A stretch of 64,000 nucleotides of DNA, taken from an uncultured Gammaproteobacteria bacterium (GTDB taxonomy: Bacteria > Pseudomonadota > Gammaproteobacteria > HK1). The stretch covers positions 3,683,694 through 3,747,693 of the forward strand of contig OY282378.1 in the NCBI GenBank assembly GCA_958295835.1. The letters run 5' to 3'. Within the stretch, counting starts at the first letter, position 1. Each line of letters starts with the position of its first letter. Position numbers and translations under genes: made by a program. The notes under the pieces were generated by a model. The model saw only the letters and a list, made by a program, of their open reading frames with translations, was not told the DNA's origin and did not search any database. Below are positions 25,453-34,459 of this stretch, piece by piece.

Positions 25453-26685
25453 CTACTCCAGGCCGTGCGCGTCCGCGCCGCCCATCATCGACTCGACGAC
25501 GTAGCCCGCGATTTCGTCCGGTGAGTTCAGATCGAGCATGGGCAGCGACACCGGCACCGCGAGCGGTGCATCGGTGGCGATCGCGACGATGGTGTCGTCG
25601 CCGGGATGGAGCAGGGGGCGGCCGAAGCTCGGACGATGGAGCTCGATCTTGGGGAACCGTTCGTGCTTGAACCCTTCGACCAGGATCAGATCGAGCAGCT
25701 CCTGGTCGAGCTCCAGCAGCACCTCGTCGAGCGGGGGCTCCCGATCCGCGGGCCGCTCCACCATCAGCGCCCAGCGGCGGCGTGACGAGATCAGCATCTG
25801 CGCCGCCCCCGCCTTGCGCAGCTCGTAGCTGTCCTTGCCGGGGGTGTCGACGTCGAAGTCGTGGTGGGCGTGCTTGACCATCCCGACCCGGAGCCCGCTT
25901 CCGGCGAGGATGGGCAGGAGCCGGCGCAGCAGCGTCGTCTTGCCCGTGCCGCTCCAGGCCGCGAAGCCGAGGATCGGGATGTGCGCGTTCGTCAGCACGG
26001 ACACCGGGACCCGCCCGCGCTCCGCGGCGCGCCGGGCGAGGCGTTGCCCGGAGCGGCCCGCCCGCTCGGGCTCCATGCGGCGCCGCGCGAGCCGTTGCTC
26101 GATGTGGTCGCGTTCCCGCGGCGTGTTGACGTTGAGAAACGAATCGGGGGTATCGGACAAGTCCACGGTCACCGTATGCCGGGTCGCGTACCAGGTGTCG
26201 ATCTTGCGTTCCCCGCTCCGAAGGAAGGCGAGCAGGTCCGGCAGCAGGCCGTGTGCGAGCAGGGCGAATACCGGCTGCATGCGCTCGCCGTCATGGGCGA
26301 CCGCAATCTCCGCGTCATCGCGGGCCATCGCCTCATGCAGCCGCGGTCCGAGATTCCCGGTGACCAGCGGCGAGTCGCACGGGGCGGTGAGCAGGAGTCG
26401 GGTCGCCGACGCCTGGAGCGCGCTCGCCATTCCCGCGAGCGGACCGGCGAAGCCGCCGACGGTGTCGGCGATGACCCGGCATCCCGTGATTGCGCGGTAC
26501 GCCTCGGCGTTGCGGTTGGCGTTGACGACGACCTCCGCCGCTTGCGGCCGGAGTACATCGAGGGTATGGGCGACCATCGGCTTGCCCGCGACTTCGATGA
26601 GGCCCTTGTCCTCGCCGCCCATGCGCCGGGCCCGGCCGCCCGCGAGCACGACCGCGGTGATATCCTCGCGAGGGTAGGGCGTCAT
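25453..26685 (-). CDS. mobAB: Fused MobA-MobB molybdopterin guanine dinucleotide protein
   Basis: 410 aa from the ATG at 26685. Residues 1-200 are MobA, the guanylyltransferase: AVVLAGGRARRMGGEDKGL and the GPLAGMASAL segment. Residues about 230-410 are MobB, a GTP-binding P-loop protein: GFAAWSGTGKTTLLRRL, VKHAHHDFDVDTPGKDS and LDLILVEGFKHE. MobA attaches GMP to molybdopterin for DMSO-reductase-family enzymes, while CoxL uses the CMP form made by MocA, so this gene implies other Mo enzymes outside the window. Fusion of the two proteins is known in other bacteria. Confidence 0.9.
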   Translation of the reverse strand: MTPYPREDITAVVLAGGRARRMGGEDKGLIEVAGKPMVAHTLDVLRPQAAEVVVNANRNAEAYRAITGCRVIADTVGGFAGPLAGMASALQASATRLLLTAPCDSPLVTGNLGPRLHEAMARDDAEIAVAHDGERMQPVFALLAHGLLPDLLAFLRSGERKIDTWYATRHTVTVDLSDTPDSFLNVNTPRERDHIEQRLARRRMEPERAGRSGQRLARRAAERGRVPVSVLTNAHIPILGFAAWSGTGKTTLLRRLLPILAGSGLRVGMVKHAHHDFDVDTPGKDSYELRKAGAAQMLISSRRRWALMVERPADREPPLDEVLLELDQELLDLILVEGFKHERFPKIELHRPSFGRPLLHPGDDTIVAIATDAPLAVPVSLPMLDLNSPDEIAGYVVESMMGGADAHGLE

Positions 26686-27086
26686 CGCGCCTCCTGCCGC
26701 ATCGGGGGTGGAGCCGGGGAAATCGGCACGTCCGGAAGGGAAGTCGCCGGCACAGGCATCTCGTAATCCGGGTCCGGCCGCCCCGCACGGCGAAATGGTG
26801 AGCCATTCGGCGGCAAATGGCCACCTCGCTCGATCGAAGAGGAACGGCGCCGGGCTTCGCCCCGTCGAAAGCCGGCGAAACGGGGGAGGATTCGGATGCC
26901 ATGCGCGACATGTGGTGCGGGGCGACGGCGCATGGTTCCGGCGACGCCGCGGAGGGGAGGCGTGAAAGGTGCACTCCGATTCCGGACCGGGAACATGGGC
27001 CGGTCGCCGCACGGGGCCTTCGTGTACCGTAGCGAGGGCGGCATGAACGCGGACGCTTCCGGCATCCCGAGTCCGGGAACGACGAC
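26686..27086 (+). other. Intergenic region between mobAB and the Rieske gene
   Basis: About 400 bp between divergently oriented genes. It must hold the promoters of mobAB (minus) and of the Rieske oxygenase gene (plus). Short open frames occur in several phases, but none has a convincing start, ribosome site or family match. I see no RNA gene, hairpin terminator or repeat that stands out. Confidence 0.4.
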
Positions 27087-28229
27087 ATGACGGTGCGATT
27101 GACGCGGCAGCAACTGGAGCACGCCGGCGAGGGCTACCATCCGGTGGCGGCCCGGTCCTCGTCCATCGGCGCGGAATGCTATGTCGATCCGGGATATCTC
27201 GAAGTCGAGCGCGACCGGATATTCCGGCGAAGCTGGCAATACCTCTGCCACGAGGAGAAGCTGCGCGAACCGGGCAGCTACGTGGCCGCCAGCGTCCAGG
27301 GCCGGAGCATCGTCGCGATCCGGGGACAGGATGGCGTGTTGCGCGCCTTCTACAATGTCTGCAAGCACCGCGGGCACGAGCTGCTGAAGGGCGCCGGCAC
27401 GACGGGGCTCATCACCTGCCCGTATCACGCCTGGGTCTACGGGCTCGACGGCCGCCTGCACCGGGCCCGCCGCTCGGAGCTGATCGAGAGCTTCGACCCG
27501 GACGGGATCTTCCTCACCCCCGTGCAGGTGGAAGCGTTCTGCCACCTCGTGTTCGTGAACCTGGATCCGCAGGCGCCGCGGCTCGCCGAGCAGACGGGCA
27601 GCCTCGCCCGCGAAGTGTCGAGCTACGCCCCCGATCTCGGAGCCCTGACGTTCGCGCATCGCCTGACCTATACCGTGCACGCCAACTGGAAGGCGGTGGT
27701 GGACAACTTCCTGGAGTGCTGCCACTGCCCCGTCGCGCACCAGGACTTCGTCACCCTGGTGGAGATGGATACCTACCGGGTCACCACCCACGGAATCTGG
27801 TCCAGCCACATGGCCAGGGCGGGCCGCGGACAGAATCGCGCCTACGGCGTCGGGGAAGCGAGCGTGACCGATCATGCGGTCTGGTATCTCTGGCCGAACA
27901 CCACCCTCATGCGCTACCCCGGCCGCGGCAACTTCATGGTGTGGCGGTTCATCCCGGTCGGTCCGGAGGAGACCTGCGAGGAGTTCGACTTCTTCTTCGA
28001 GAGCGCCCCGCCCACCGAGCAGGAGATGGAGGCAATCCGGTTCATCGACGAGGTGCTTCAGCCCGAGGACATCGGCCTGGTCGAGAGCGTGCAGCGCGGG
28101 ATGCGGACACCCGCCTTCCAGCGAGGCCGATACCTTGTCGACCCGGATGGATCGGGTCTGAGCGAGCACGCCGTCCACCATTTCCACGGACTGGTGCTCG
28201 ACGCCTACCGGCGGGCCTGCCCGGCGTGA
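27087..28229 (+). CDS. Rieske-type ring-hydroxylating/demethylating oxygenase, large subunit
   Basis: 380 aa. The Rieske [2Fe-2S] site is Cys92-x-His94 and Cys111-x2-His114 (VCKHRGHE, ITCPYHAW). The mononuclear iron site DNFLECCHCPVAH gives His213 and His218, with an upstream Asp206 as the bridging residue. The sequence is closest in style to choline/carnitine/glycine-betaine monooxygenase-type subunits (EC(C/Y)HC pattern) rather than benzene dioxygenases. It needs a separate reductase not seen here. The next gene, an SDR, starts within 6 bp of its stop, so the two likely act in one pathway. Confidence 0.87.
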   Translation: MTVRLTRQQLEHAGEGYHPVAARSSSIGAECYVDPGYLEVERDRIFRRSWQYLCHEEKLREPGSYVAASVQGRSIVAIRGQDGVLRAFYNVCKHRGHELLKGAGTTGLITCPYHAWVYGLDGRLHRARRSELIESFDPDGIFLTPVQVEAFCHLVFVNLDPQAPRLAEQTGSLAREVSSYAPDLGALTFAHRLTYTVHANWKAVVDNFLECCHCPVAHQDFVTLVEMDTYRVTTHGIWSSHMARAGRGQNRAYGVGEASVTDHAVWYLWPNTTLMRYPGRGNFMVWRFIPVGPEETCEEFDFFFESAPPTEQEMEAIRFIDEVLQPEDIGLVESVQRGMRTPAFQRGRYLVDPDGSGLSEHAVHHFHGLVLDAYRRACPA

Positions 28230-28234
28230 GCACG

Positions 28235-29023
28235 ATGCACGAGGGGTATCTCGCGGGACGGGTTGCAGTCGTCACCGGGGGTTGCGGCGGCATCGGCACC
28301 GCCATCTGCGCGCGCTTCGCGGCCGAGGGCGCAGCCGTCTACGCGACCGACGTCGCGGAGCCGACGACGGAATTCGCGGAGCAACCCGCGGGCGGCGCCG
28401 CGCCCGGCGTCACCTTCCATCGCCACGACGTGACCAGCGAGGAAAGCACCGAGGCGTTGATGGCCCGCGTCGAGCGTGACCACGGCCGGTTGCACGTGCT
28501 CGTCAACGCGGCCGGCATCGAGATCGAGAAGACCGTCGAGCAGACCTCGCTCGACGAGTGGAACCGCATCTTCGCGATCAACGTCACCGGCACCTTCCTG
28601 ACCTCGAAGCACGCGCTGCCCCTGATGCGCGCAGCCGGCGGCGGCTCGATCGTCAACTTCGGCTCCTACGACGGCTTCATCGCCGACCCCCGCCTCGCCG
28701 CCTACTGCGCCACCAAGGGCGCGGTGCACGCGCTGACACGCGCGATGGCCTGCGACCACGGGCCGGAGAACGTCCGCGTCAACGCGATCTGCCCCGGCTA
28801 CATCGATACGCCGATGCTGAAGAGCTTCTTCGACGCCATCGACGACGCGGAACGTCTCCGGGAGGAGGCGCGCCGAGTGCATCCGATGCGCCGTTACGGC
28901 ACCCCGGAGGACGTGGCGAACCTCGTCAACTGGCTGGCCGGCGACGAGGCGCGCTACGCCTCGGGTCAGCTTTGGGTGCTGGACGGCGGCCTCTCGGCGC
29001 AGGTCCAGCAGATGCGGGTCTGA
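28235..29023 (+). CDS. Short-chain dehydrogenase/reductase
   Basis: 262 aa from the ATG at 28235; a GTG at 28226 that overlaps the Rieske gene stop (GTGA) is an alternative start. NAD(P) site TGGCGGIG, NAAG motif (VNAAGIE), catalytic Ser-Tyr-Lys as SYDGF..AAYCATKGA, and the ICPGYIDTPM segment are typical of classical SDRs with cofactor NAD(P)H. It probably oxidises or reduces the Rieske product. The C-terminus ends in a GG-LSAQ tail common in this family. Confidence 0.87.
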   Translation: MHEGYLAGRVAVVTGGCGGIGTAICARFAAEGAAVYATDVAEPTTEFAEQPAGGAAPGVTFHRHDVTSEESTEALMARVERDHGRLHVLVNAAGIEIEKTVEQTSLDEWNRIFAINVTGTFLTSKHALPLMRAAGGGSIVNFGSYDGFIADPRLAAYCATKGAVHALTRAMACDHGPENVRVNAICPGYIDTPMLKSFFDAIDDAERLREEARRVHPMRRYGTPEDVANLVNWLAGDEARYASGQLWVLDGGLSAQVQQMRV

Positions 29024-29382
29024 AGTCGGCGAAGATGCCCGACCGTGCGTCGCCGGAACCGGACGCCGACTGGCGAAGCTCTTCGTCATCTTGTCGGAGA
29101 CTTCGCGGACAAGGGAATGAGGACGGGCCTCGGAACGGCGCTGCGGGGAGGATCCGGGAGCCGCCGCGCGGGGCTGGATCGGTGGTAGCATCGCAGCCTT
29201 GCCGGACGCGCGCCGGAAGTCGCCGATGGCCTCTGAAGTGCATTTGGTTTTGCCCCATCCGAAGCATCGCGACGCGCCCGTCGACTCGCCCCACAGGTCG
29301 CGCGCGCCATGCTCGCGAGCCGCGTGACCGGTTGGATCCGGAGCGATGACGAGGGGTTCGAATCCGAACGGAGCCACTGTCG
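29024..29382 (+). other. Intergenic region
   Basis: About 360 bp between the SDR gene and the DUF6494 gene. No open frame here has a credible start or domain. It probably contains the promoter of the downstream DUF6494/aldolase pair. No repeat or RNA structure is evident. Confidence 0.4.
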
Positions 29383-29589
29383 ATGAACGAAGAAACATTC
29401 AACCTGCAGATCCGCAAGTTTCTGAAGAAGGTGGGAGTCACCTCGCAACGTGAGATCGAGAAGGCGGTTCGGGATGCGGTCGCGTCAGGGGCCCTTTCCG
29501 GGAACGAGAAGGTACGGGCTTCGGTCACGCTGAAGCTTCCGGATCTGGGGGTCGAGCTCGACATCGACGACCATATCGCCCTCGATTGA
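29383..29589 (+). CDS. DUF6494-family small protein
   Basis: 68 aa. MNEETFNLQIRKFLKKVGVT followed by SQREIEKAVR is a conserved block of small proteobacterial proteins now called DUF6494. A short beta segment (VRASVTLKLPDLGVELDID) follows. Function unknown; it is soluble and acidic at the C-terminus. It precedes the class II aldolase gene by 64 bp and may share its transcript. Confidence 0.7.
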   Translation: MNEETFNLQIRKFLKKVGVTSQREIEKAVRDAVASGALSGNEKVRASVTLKLPDLGVELDIDDHIALD

Positions 29590-29653
29590 CGATCCGCCAC
29601 GGCCGCGGCCGTTTCACCGCCAAGCACCGTTTCGAAGGCATCAGGAGCTGGAA

Positions 29654-30409
29654 ATGGCATCCATACAACCGATCCGCCCCGCGGAGCTCTCCGCAGAGGA
29701 ATGGGACGTGCGCTGCGATCTCGCCGCCTGCTACCGCGCATTCGTCAGATATGGATGGACGGACCTCATCTATACCCACATCTCCGCGCGCCATCCGACG
29801 GAAGAAGGCCGTTATCTCATCAACCCCTACGGCCTGCTGTTCGACGAGATCACCGCGTCGAGCCTGATCGTCGTCGATTTCGACGGAAACGTGGTGCGAG
29901 GAGACTACCCCTACAACGATGCCGGCCACGCGATCCACAGCGTCGTGCTGATGAAGCGTCCCGACGTCAACTGGGTGCTGCACTCGCATACGCGAGCGGG
30001 GATGGCGGTCTCGTGCATGAAGGGCGGGCTGCTTCCGCTCACCCAGCAGGCGATGCTCTTCGACGGCCAGGTCTCGTACCACGAGTACGACCATCAGACG
30101 GTGGGATCGGAGGAGTGCGAGAAGCTCGCCGCGGATCTGGGGAGCAACAACGCCATCATCCTTCACAACCACGGACTGCTCACGTGCGCGCCGACCATCG
30201 GCGAGGCGTTCACCCTGCTCTACAACCTGGAGAACGCGTGCAAGGTGCAGGTCGACGTGCTCTGCTCGCGGGTCGAGACGATCCTGCCCAGACCCGAGGC
30301 CGTCGCCAAGCTCGCGGCGGTCGGCGGCGCGGGCGGCAACGGCGGCGTCCTGGAATGGACGGCGGTGGTGCGATCCCTCGAACGCGGCGATCCTTCCTTC
30401 CGGACCTGA
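29654..30409 (+). CDS. Class II aldolase/adducin-family protein
   Basis: 251 aa, preceded by AGGAGCTGGAA. The zinc site is seen as VLHSHTRAGMAVSC and LHNHGLLTC, with an upstream YTHISARHP block that belongs to the phosphate/substrate loop. Members act as fuculose-phosphate-type aldolases, decarboxylases or dehydratase-like enzymes; adducin-like proteins lack activity. All metal ligands are present, so it should be an enzyme. The C-terminal 35 residues are Gly-rich and probably flexible. The substrate is not deducible. Confidence 0.83.
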   Translation: MASIQPIRPAELSAEEWDVRCDLAACYRAFVRYGWTDLIYTHISARHPTEEGRYLINPYGLLFDEITASSLIVVDFDGNVVRGDYPYNDAGHAIHSVVLMKRPDVNWVLHSHTRAGMAVSCMKGGLLPLTQQAMLFDGQVSYHEYDHQTVGSEECEKLAADLGSNNAIILHNHGLLTCAPTIGEAFTLLYNLENACKVQVDVLCSRVETILPRPEAVAKLAAVGGAGGNGGVLEWTAVVRSLERGDPSFRT

Positions 30410-30613
30410 AGCCGCGGGCGGGGCGAGGCCGGAGCGCGCCGCCGTCCACGGCCGGGCGTGGAACGCCACGCGGCTCGGCAGGAGTGCGGCGCTGCGTGAT
30501 GCACGGCCACGTCTTCCGAGCCTTCGAGCGCCCGGACAGAGTGACCGGTCGCTGGACGGAATCCGGAGTGCAAGGCCGCGGCAAGGTCACCGGCGGCCGT
30601 CGTTCGAGCCGTA

Positions 30614-31384
30614 TCAGCCGCCGCGAACGAGGGCAGGTTCCTCGAACGCCCCTCGACCCGCGCGGATCACGGCCTCCGCGGCGCGCAGCCACCGGGCGTT
30701 GTCGTAGCGTTCGAGCAACGCCCGTGCGGCGCCGGTGTCGTGCCGGTAGCCGGCGACTCGTTCCGGCAGCACGGACATCGTCCGCACCACGTTGTCGACG
30801 ATGGTCACCGTCGCGGTCCTCGACGTGCGGGACATCGGATTGAGGTCGATGGTGATCACGCGCCTGCCGGAACGCACCAGAGCCTGGCACCGATCCCCGT
30901 CCTCGAGCGGCACGAAGACGACGTCCGCCGCGCCGATCCCGTCCGGGTGGACGAAGCGCCGGTTCGAGTCGATGTGATCGAGCACCGCATGGCCGGTCGG
31001 CAGCAGTACGTTCGGCGCGCCATGCGCCAGCATGTGCCCGCGAATCGCGCGCTCGCGCACCTTCGATGCGTGAAAGACGTTGACTTCGATCGGTGCGCCC
31101 AGCGTCGCCGCCAGCGCCCCGAGCTCGCCGGGGACGAGCGCTGCCGCGTTGCCGTTGACGGAGACGACCGGGCGCCCGGCGGTGACCAGCATCGCCGCCG
31201 CGGCGTCGATCGCCTCCCGCGCGAAGTGGCGGGTGCGCTCGCCGAGCAGGTAGTCGAACGCCTCGCCGCGGCCGTGTGCGATGAGGCCGTGGATCGAGGT
31301 CACGCCCTTCTCCACGCCGGCGACGATGGCGTCGCGGATGCGCAGCGATTCGTAGCGGGGGTGCGAGGCCGGCACGTCGGTCAT
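30614..31384 (-). CDS. Archaeal-type phosphopantothenate synthetase (DUF137)
   Basis: 256 aa from the ATG at 31384. Conserved blocks of the archaeal 4-phosphopantoate:beta-alanine ligase are clear: SHPRYESLRIRDAIVAGVE, GLIAHGRGEAFDYLLGE, VSVNGNAAALVPGE, VFVPLEDGDRCQAL and IDLNPMSRTSRTATVTIVDN. It would join 4-phosphopantoate and beta-alanine with ATP to give 4'-phosphopantothenate. It overlaps the pantoate kinase stop by 4 bp (ATGA), the two consecutive steps of the archaeal route. Bacteria normally use PanC and PanK instead. An alternative is a role in methanopterin-linked gene sets, which in bacteria carry several archaeal-type ORFs. Confidence 0.82.
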   Translation of the reverse strand: MTDVPASHPRYESLRIRDAIVAGVEKGVTSIHGLIAHGRGEAFDYLLGERTRHFAREAIDAAAAMLVTAGRPVVSVNGNAAALVPGELGALAATLGAPIEVNVFHASKVRERAIRGHMLAHGAPNVLLPTGHAVLDHIDSNRRFVHPDGIGAADVVFVPLEDGDRCQALVRSGRRVITIDLNPMSRTSRTATVTIVDNVVRTMSVLPERVAGYRHDTGAARALLERYDNARWLRAAEAVIRAGRGAFEEPALVRGG

Positions 31385-32214
31385 TCGAGGACCCGCACCC
31401 TGTGCTTCGCCAGCCTCGTCTCGCTCGCGCCCTCGAATGCGACGGTGGAGAACACCGCATTGCCGAGCATGATCATCGACGCCGCGCCACCCGCAGCCTC
31501 GACCTCGGCGATGATCCCCCGCACGCCGGGATGGCGCAGCAGACCGCTCGCGACGGAGAACCGCTTCGCGACCGCGACGTATTCGGGAAACTCCGGGACC
31601 TCCCGTTCGGCGAGCGCCGCGAGATCCGCGAGCGCAGCGTCGGCCGCGACGTTGATCCGGGCGGCCTGCCCGGGGTCGCCGATGATCTCGCGGGTGCGAA
31701 TGGGACCGAGGTAGCGGTAGAACACGGTCCGCCCGGCCACCGGCAGGGCCATTGCCGCGAGCGGGTCCCCGGGCACGAGCTTCGCGAGGCATCCGCCGTG
31801 GAACTGCCCGCATACGTCGCCGAGCCCGGTGAGGTTCTTCACCTCCGCGACGTGCGCGGCCATGGCGAGCGTTCGCTCGTCCAGCCCCAGCTCGAATCCG
31901 GCGTCGAGCGCGTACGCGGTGGCGAGCGCCGATGCCCCGCTCAGCCCGAATCCGCCGGAGAGCGGCAGGGCGCTCTCCAGCGCGATCTTGACCGGGCGAT
32001 CCACGAGCGCCTCCACGACGTGGCGGACCGTCACGAAGTCGAACACCAGGCCGTTGAAGGCGATCTCGACGGCCGGCGCCTCGCTCACCGTCGCGGTCAC
32101 GCCGTGCAGCACGGTGAACCCCATGCCCAGCGAGTGCATCCGCTGCGGGTCGTCGTCACGGACGATCTTGAATACGCCCGAGACGTTGCCGGGCGCGAAT
32201 GCGGTGGTGTTCAT
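31381..32214 (-). CDS. Archaeal-type pantoate kinase (GHMP family)
   Basis: 277 aa from the ATG at 32214 (MNTTAFAPGNVSGVF). The GHMP phosphate-binding loop LPLSGGFGLSGASALATA and the start AFAPGNVSG match archaeal pantoate kinases (AFAPGHITGFF-like). LTGLGDVCGQFHGGC is a second family block. It phosphorylates pantoate to 4-phosphopantoate. It is translationally coupled to the DUF137 ligase downstream. Beta-RFAP synthase of methanopterin synthesis is another GHMP protein, but this sequence and its DUF137 partner fit pantoate kinase better. Confidence 0.8.
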   Translation of the reverse strand: MNTTAFAPGNVSGVFKIVRDDDPQRMHSLGMGFTVLHGVTATVSEAPAVEIAFNGLVFDFVTVRHVVEALVDRPVKIALESALPLSGGFGLSGASALATAYALDAGFELGLDERTLAMAAHVAEVKNLTGLGDVCGQFHGGCLAKLVPGDPLAAMALPVAGRTVFYRYLGPIRTREIIGDPGQAARINVAADAALADLAALAEREVPEFPEYVAVAKRFSVASGLLRHPGVRGIIAEVEAAGGAASMIMLGNAVFSTVAFEGASETRLAKHRVRVLE

Positions 32215-32371
32215 CGGTCGGGGTGTGAACGATGAGGTAACGGGTGGGTCGAGGGCGAAGCCGATGGCGGCGCATATTCTATTGGGACGCTGCGCGGTGT
32301 ACACCACGCCATCCGTGCCCGGCGTTCGTCACGCCGGCGCCTCGGAGGGCGGATTCAGGGGCGGTCGCCGC

Positions 32372-34459
32372 TCACAGCGAGAGCACCAGATTACCCCTCG
32401 CATCGACCCTCGCGCGAACGCCCGGGGGCAGGAGGCAGGTCGAATCGTACTCTTCGACGATGCACGGCCCCTCGCTGCCGTCCCCGCGGGCCAGTGCCGT
32501 GCGCGTGAGGATCGGGGTGTCGATCCAGCCGGCGGCCGGCCCGTAATACGCGCGCCGCGAGCCGGACCCGACCTCACGTCCGGCGAGGGCCAGGCGTTCC
32601 GGCACCCGGGGACGCTCACCGAGGCCCCGGCCGAGCACCTGCGCGGTGACCAGCTCCACCGGCTCGCCGGCTCCGGCCCGGTGCCCGTAGGTCCGCTCGT
32701 GCTCGCGCCCGAAGGATTCGGCCAGGGCGTCGAGCGCGGTGCGGTCGATACGGCCGGCCGGCGCCGGCACTTCGAGCTCGTAGATCTGCCCCTGGTAGTG
32801 CAGCATCGCGGTGCGCTCGTGCCCACGATGGGCGGCGTCGAAGCCGTCCGCCGCGAGCTGCGAGACCGCCTGCGCTTCGAGCGCGCGGTAGACGGCGTCG
32901 ATCGCGGCCGGGTCCGCGTCGCGGAGCACGCGCCGCACGGTGCGCGAGTAATGGTGCTCGATCTCCGCGTAGAGCAGGCCGAAGGCCGAGAACAGCCCCG
33001 CCGCGGGGGGTACGACGACCGTCTTCATCCCGAGCTCCGCCGCCATCCCCGCCGCGAACAGCGCCCCGTTGCCGCCGAATGCGAACAGGGCGTATTCGCG
33101 CGGATCACGGCCCCGCTCGGAGGAGACGGCGCGGATCGCGCGGATCATGTTCGCGATCGCCACCTGCCGCGCGCCCCACGCCGCATGCTCCGGCGCAAGC
33201 CCGAGCGGCTCCGCCACTGCTGCCTCGATGGCGCGGGCGCTGGCCGCGGCGTCGATCCGGAGCTCGCCGCCGCACAGGAACGACGGGTTCAGATATCCGA
33301 GCACGACGTTGGCGTCGGTCACCGTCGGAGCGTCGCCGCCCAGCCCGTAGCACACCGGCCCGGGACGAGCCCCCGCGCTCCTCGGACCGACCTGCATCGA
33401 GCCGCCGGCGTCGATGCGGACGATCGAGCCCCCGCCCGCGCCGACCTCCGCGAGATCGATGGCCGGGACGTTCAGCAGGTAGCCGCCGCCGGTGAGCAGG
33501 CGTGAGCCGGTCATGATGCCACCCCCCACCGAATACTCCCGTGTGCGGGTGTACTCGCCCCGCTCGATGAGCGACGCCTTGGCGGTGGTCCCGCCCATGT
33601 CGAAGCTGATGACGTCCTCGATGCCCGACTGCCGCGCGATGGCGCGCGCGCCTACCACGCCTGCGGCCGGACCCGATTCGACGATGTTGACGGGCTTCGC
33701 CGACGCCTCCGCCGCGGGGGTGAGGCCGCCGTTCGATTGCATGACGAGCAGCGGGGCGCGGACGCCGCGGGCGTCGAGTCCGGCGCGCAGGGTCCGCAGG
33801 TAGCGCCGGACGATCGGCAGCACGTAGGTGTTGACCACCGTGGTCGAGGTGCGTTCGTACTCCTTGATCTCCGGCAGCACGTCGAAGCTCGCGCAGCAGG
33901 GGAGCCCGGGGGCCAGCGCCTCCACCACCTCGGCGACGATGCGCTCGTGGGCCGGGTTCGCATAGGAGTTGACGAGGCAGATCGCGATGGCCTCGACCTC
34001 TTCGCGGAGCAGTCGTCGCACCGCCTGCCGCGCGTCGGCGCGGGTCAGCGGGCGTACGACCTCGCCCGCCGCGTTCATCCGCTCGTCCACCACCACCCGC
34101 AGGTAGCGCTCCACCAGCGGCGGCGGCTTCTCCCACGTGAGGTCGTAGAGCCGCGGCATCCGCAGGTTGCGCAGCTCCAGCACGTCGCGGAAGCCCTTGC
34201 TGGTGACGAGCCCCACCCGCGCGCCGGCCAGCTCCAGGATCGCGTTCGACGCCACCGTGGTGCCGTGCATGATCTCGGTAACCTCGCCCGGCGCCACGCC
34301 ATGCCCGACGAACACCGATTCGAGCCCTTCGACGATGGCGAGCGCATAGTCATCGACGCTCGACGAGATCTTCTTCGAGATGACCCTCCCGCCGTCGTCT
34401 AGCAGCACGACGTCGGTGAACGTGCCGCCGATGTCGACGCCGACCCGGTAGCCGCTCAC
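32372..34459 (-). CDS. hyuA: Hydantoinase A/5-oxoprolinase-type subunit
   Basis: 695 aa from the GTG at 34459 (VSGYRVGVDIGGTFTDVVLL). N-terminal ASKHA-fold signature DIGGTFTD, IMHGTTVASNAI, VISFDMGGTTAK and AFGGNGALFA place it with HyuA/oxoprolinase A and acetone-carboxylase-type subunits. These use ATP to open cyclic amides or carboxylate substrates together with a HyuB subunit. No hyuB is present in the window, which is unusual since the two are often adjacent or fused. The C-terminal swivelling domain (YYGPAAGWIDTPILTR, GPCIVEEYDSTCLLPPG) is complete. Confidence 0.87.
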   Translation of the reverse strand: MSGYRVGVDIGGTFTDVVLLDDGGRVISKKISSSVDDYALAIVEGLESVFVGHGVAPGEVTEIMHGTTVASNAILELAGARVGLVTSKGFRDVLELRNLRMPRLYDLTWEKPPPLVERYLRVVVDERMNAAGEVVRPLTRADARQAVRRLLREEVEAIAICLVNSYANPAHERIVAEVVEALAPGLPCCASFDVLPEIKEYERTSTTVVNTYVLPIVRRYLRTLRAGLDARGVRAPLLVMQSNGGLTPAAEASAKPVNIVESGPAAGVVGARAIARQSGIEDVISFDMGGTTAKASLIERGEYTRTREYSVGGGIMTGSRLLTGGGYLLNVPAIDLAEVGAGGGSIVRIDAGGSMQVGPRSAGARPGPVCYGLGGDAPTVTDANVVLGYLNPSFLCGGELRIDAAASARAIEAAVAEPLGLAPEHAAWGARQVAIANMIRAIRAVSSERGRDPREYALFAFGGNGALFAAGMAAELGMKTVVVPPAAGLFSAFGLLYAEIEHHYSRTVRRVLRDADPAAIDAVYRALEAQAVSQLAADGFDAAHRGHERTAMLHYQGQIYELEVPAPAGRIDRTALDALAESFGREHERTYGHRAGAGEPVELVTAQVLGRGLGERPRVPERLALAGREVGSGSRRAYYGPAAGWIDTPILTRTALARGDGSEGPCIVEEYDSTCLLPPGVRARVDARGNLVLSL

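Noticed and set aside
31381..32214. Beta-RFAP synthase (GHMP family) of methanopterin synthesis
   Set aside because: The N-terminus AFAPGNVSG and coupling to DUF137 fit pantoate kinase better, although a methanopterin link cannot be fully excluded.
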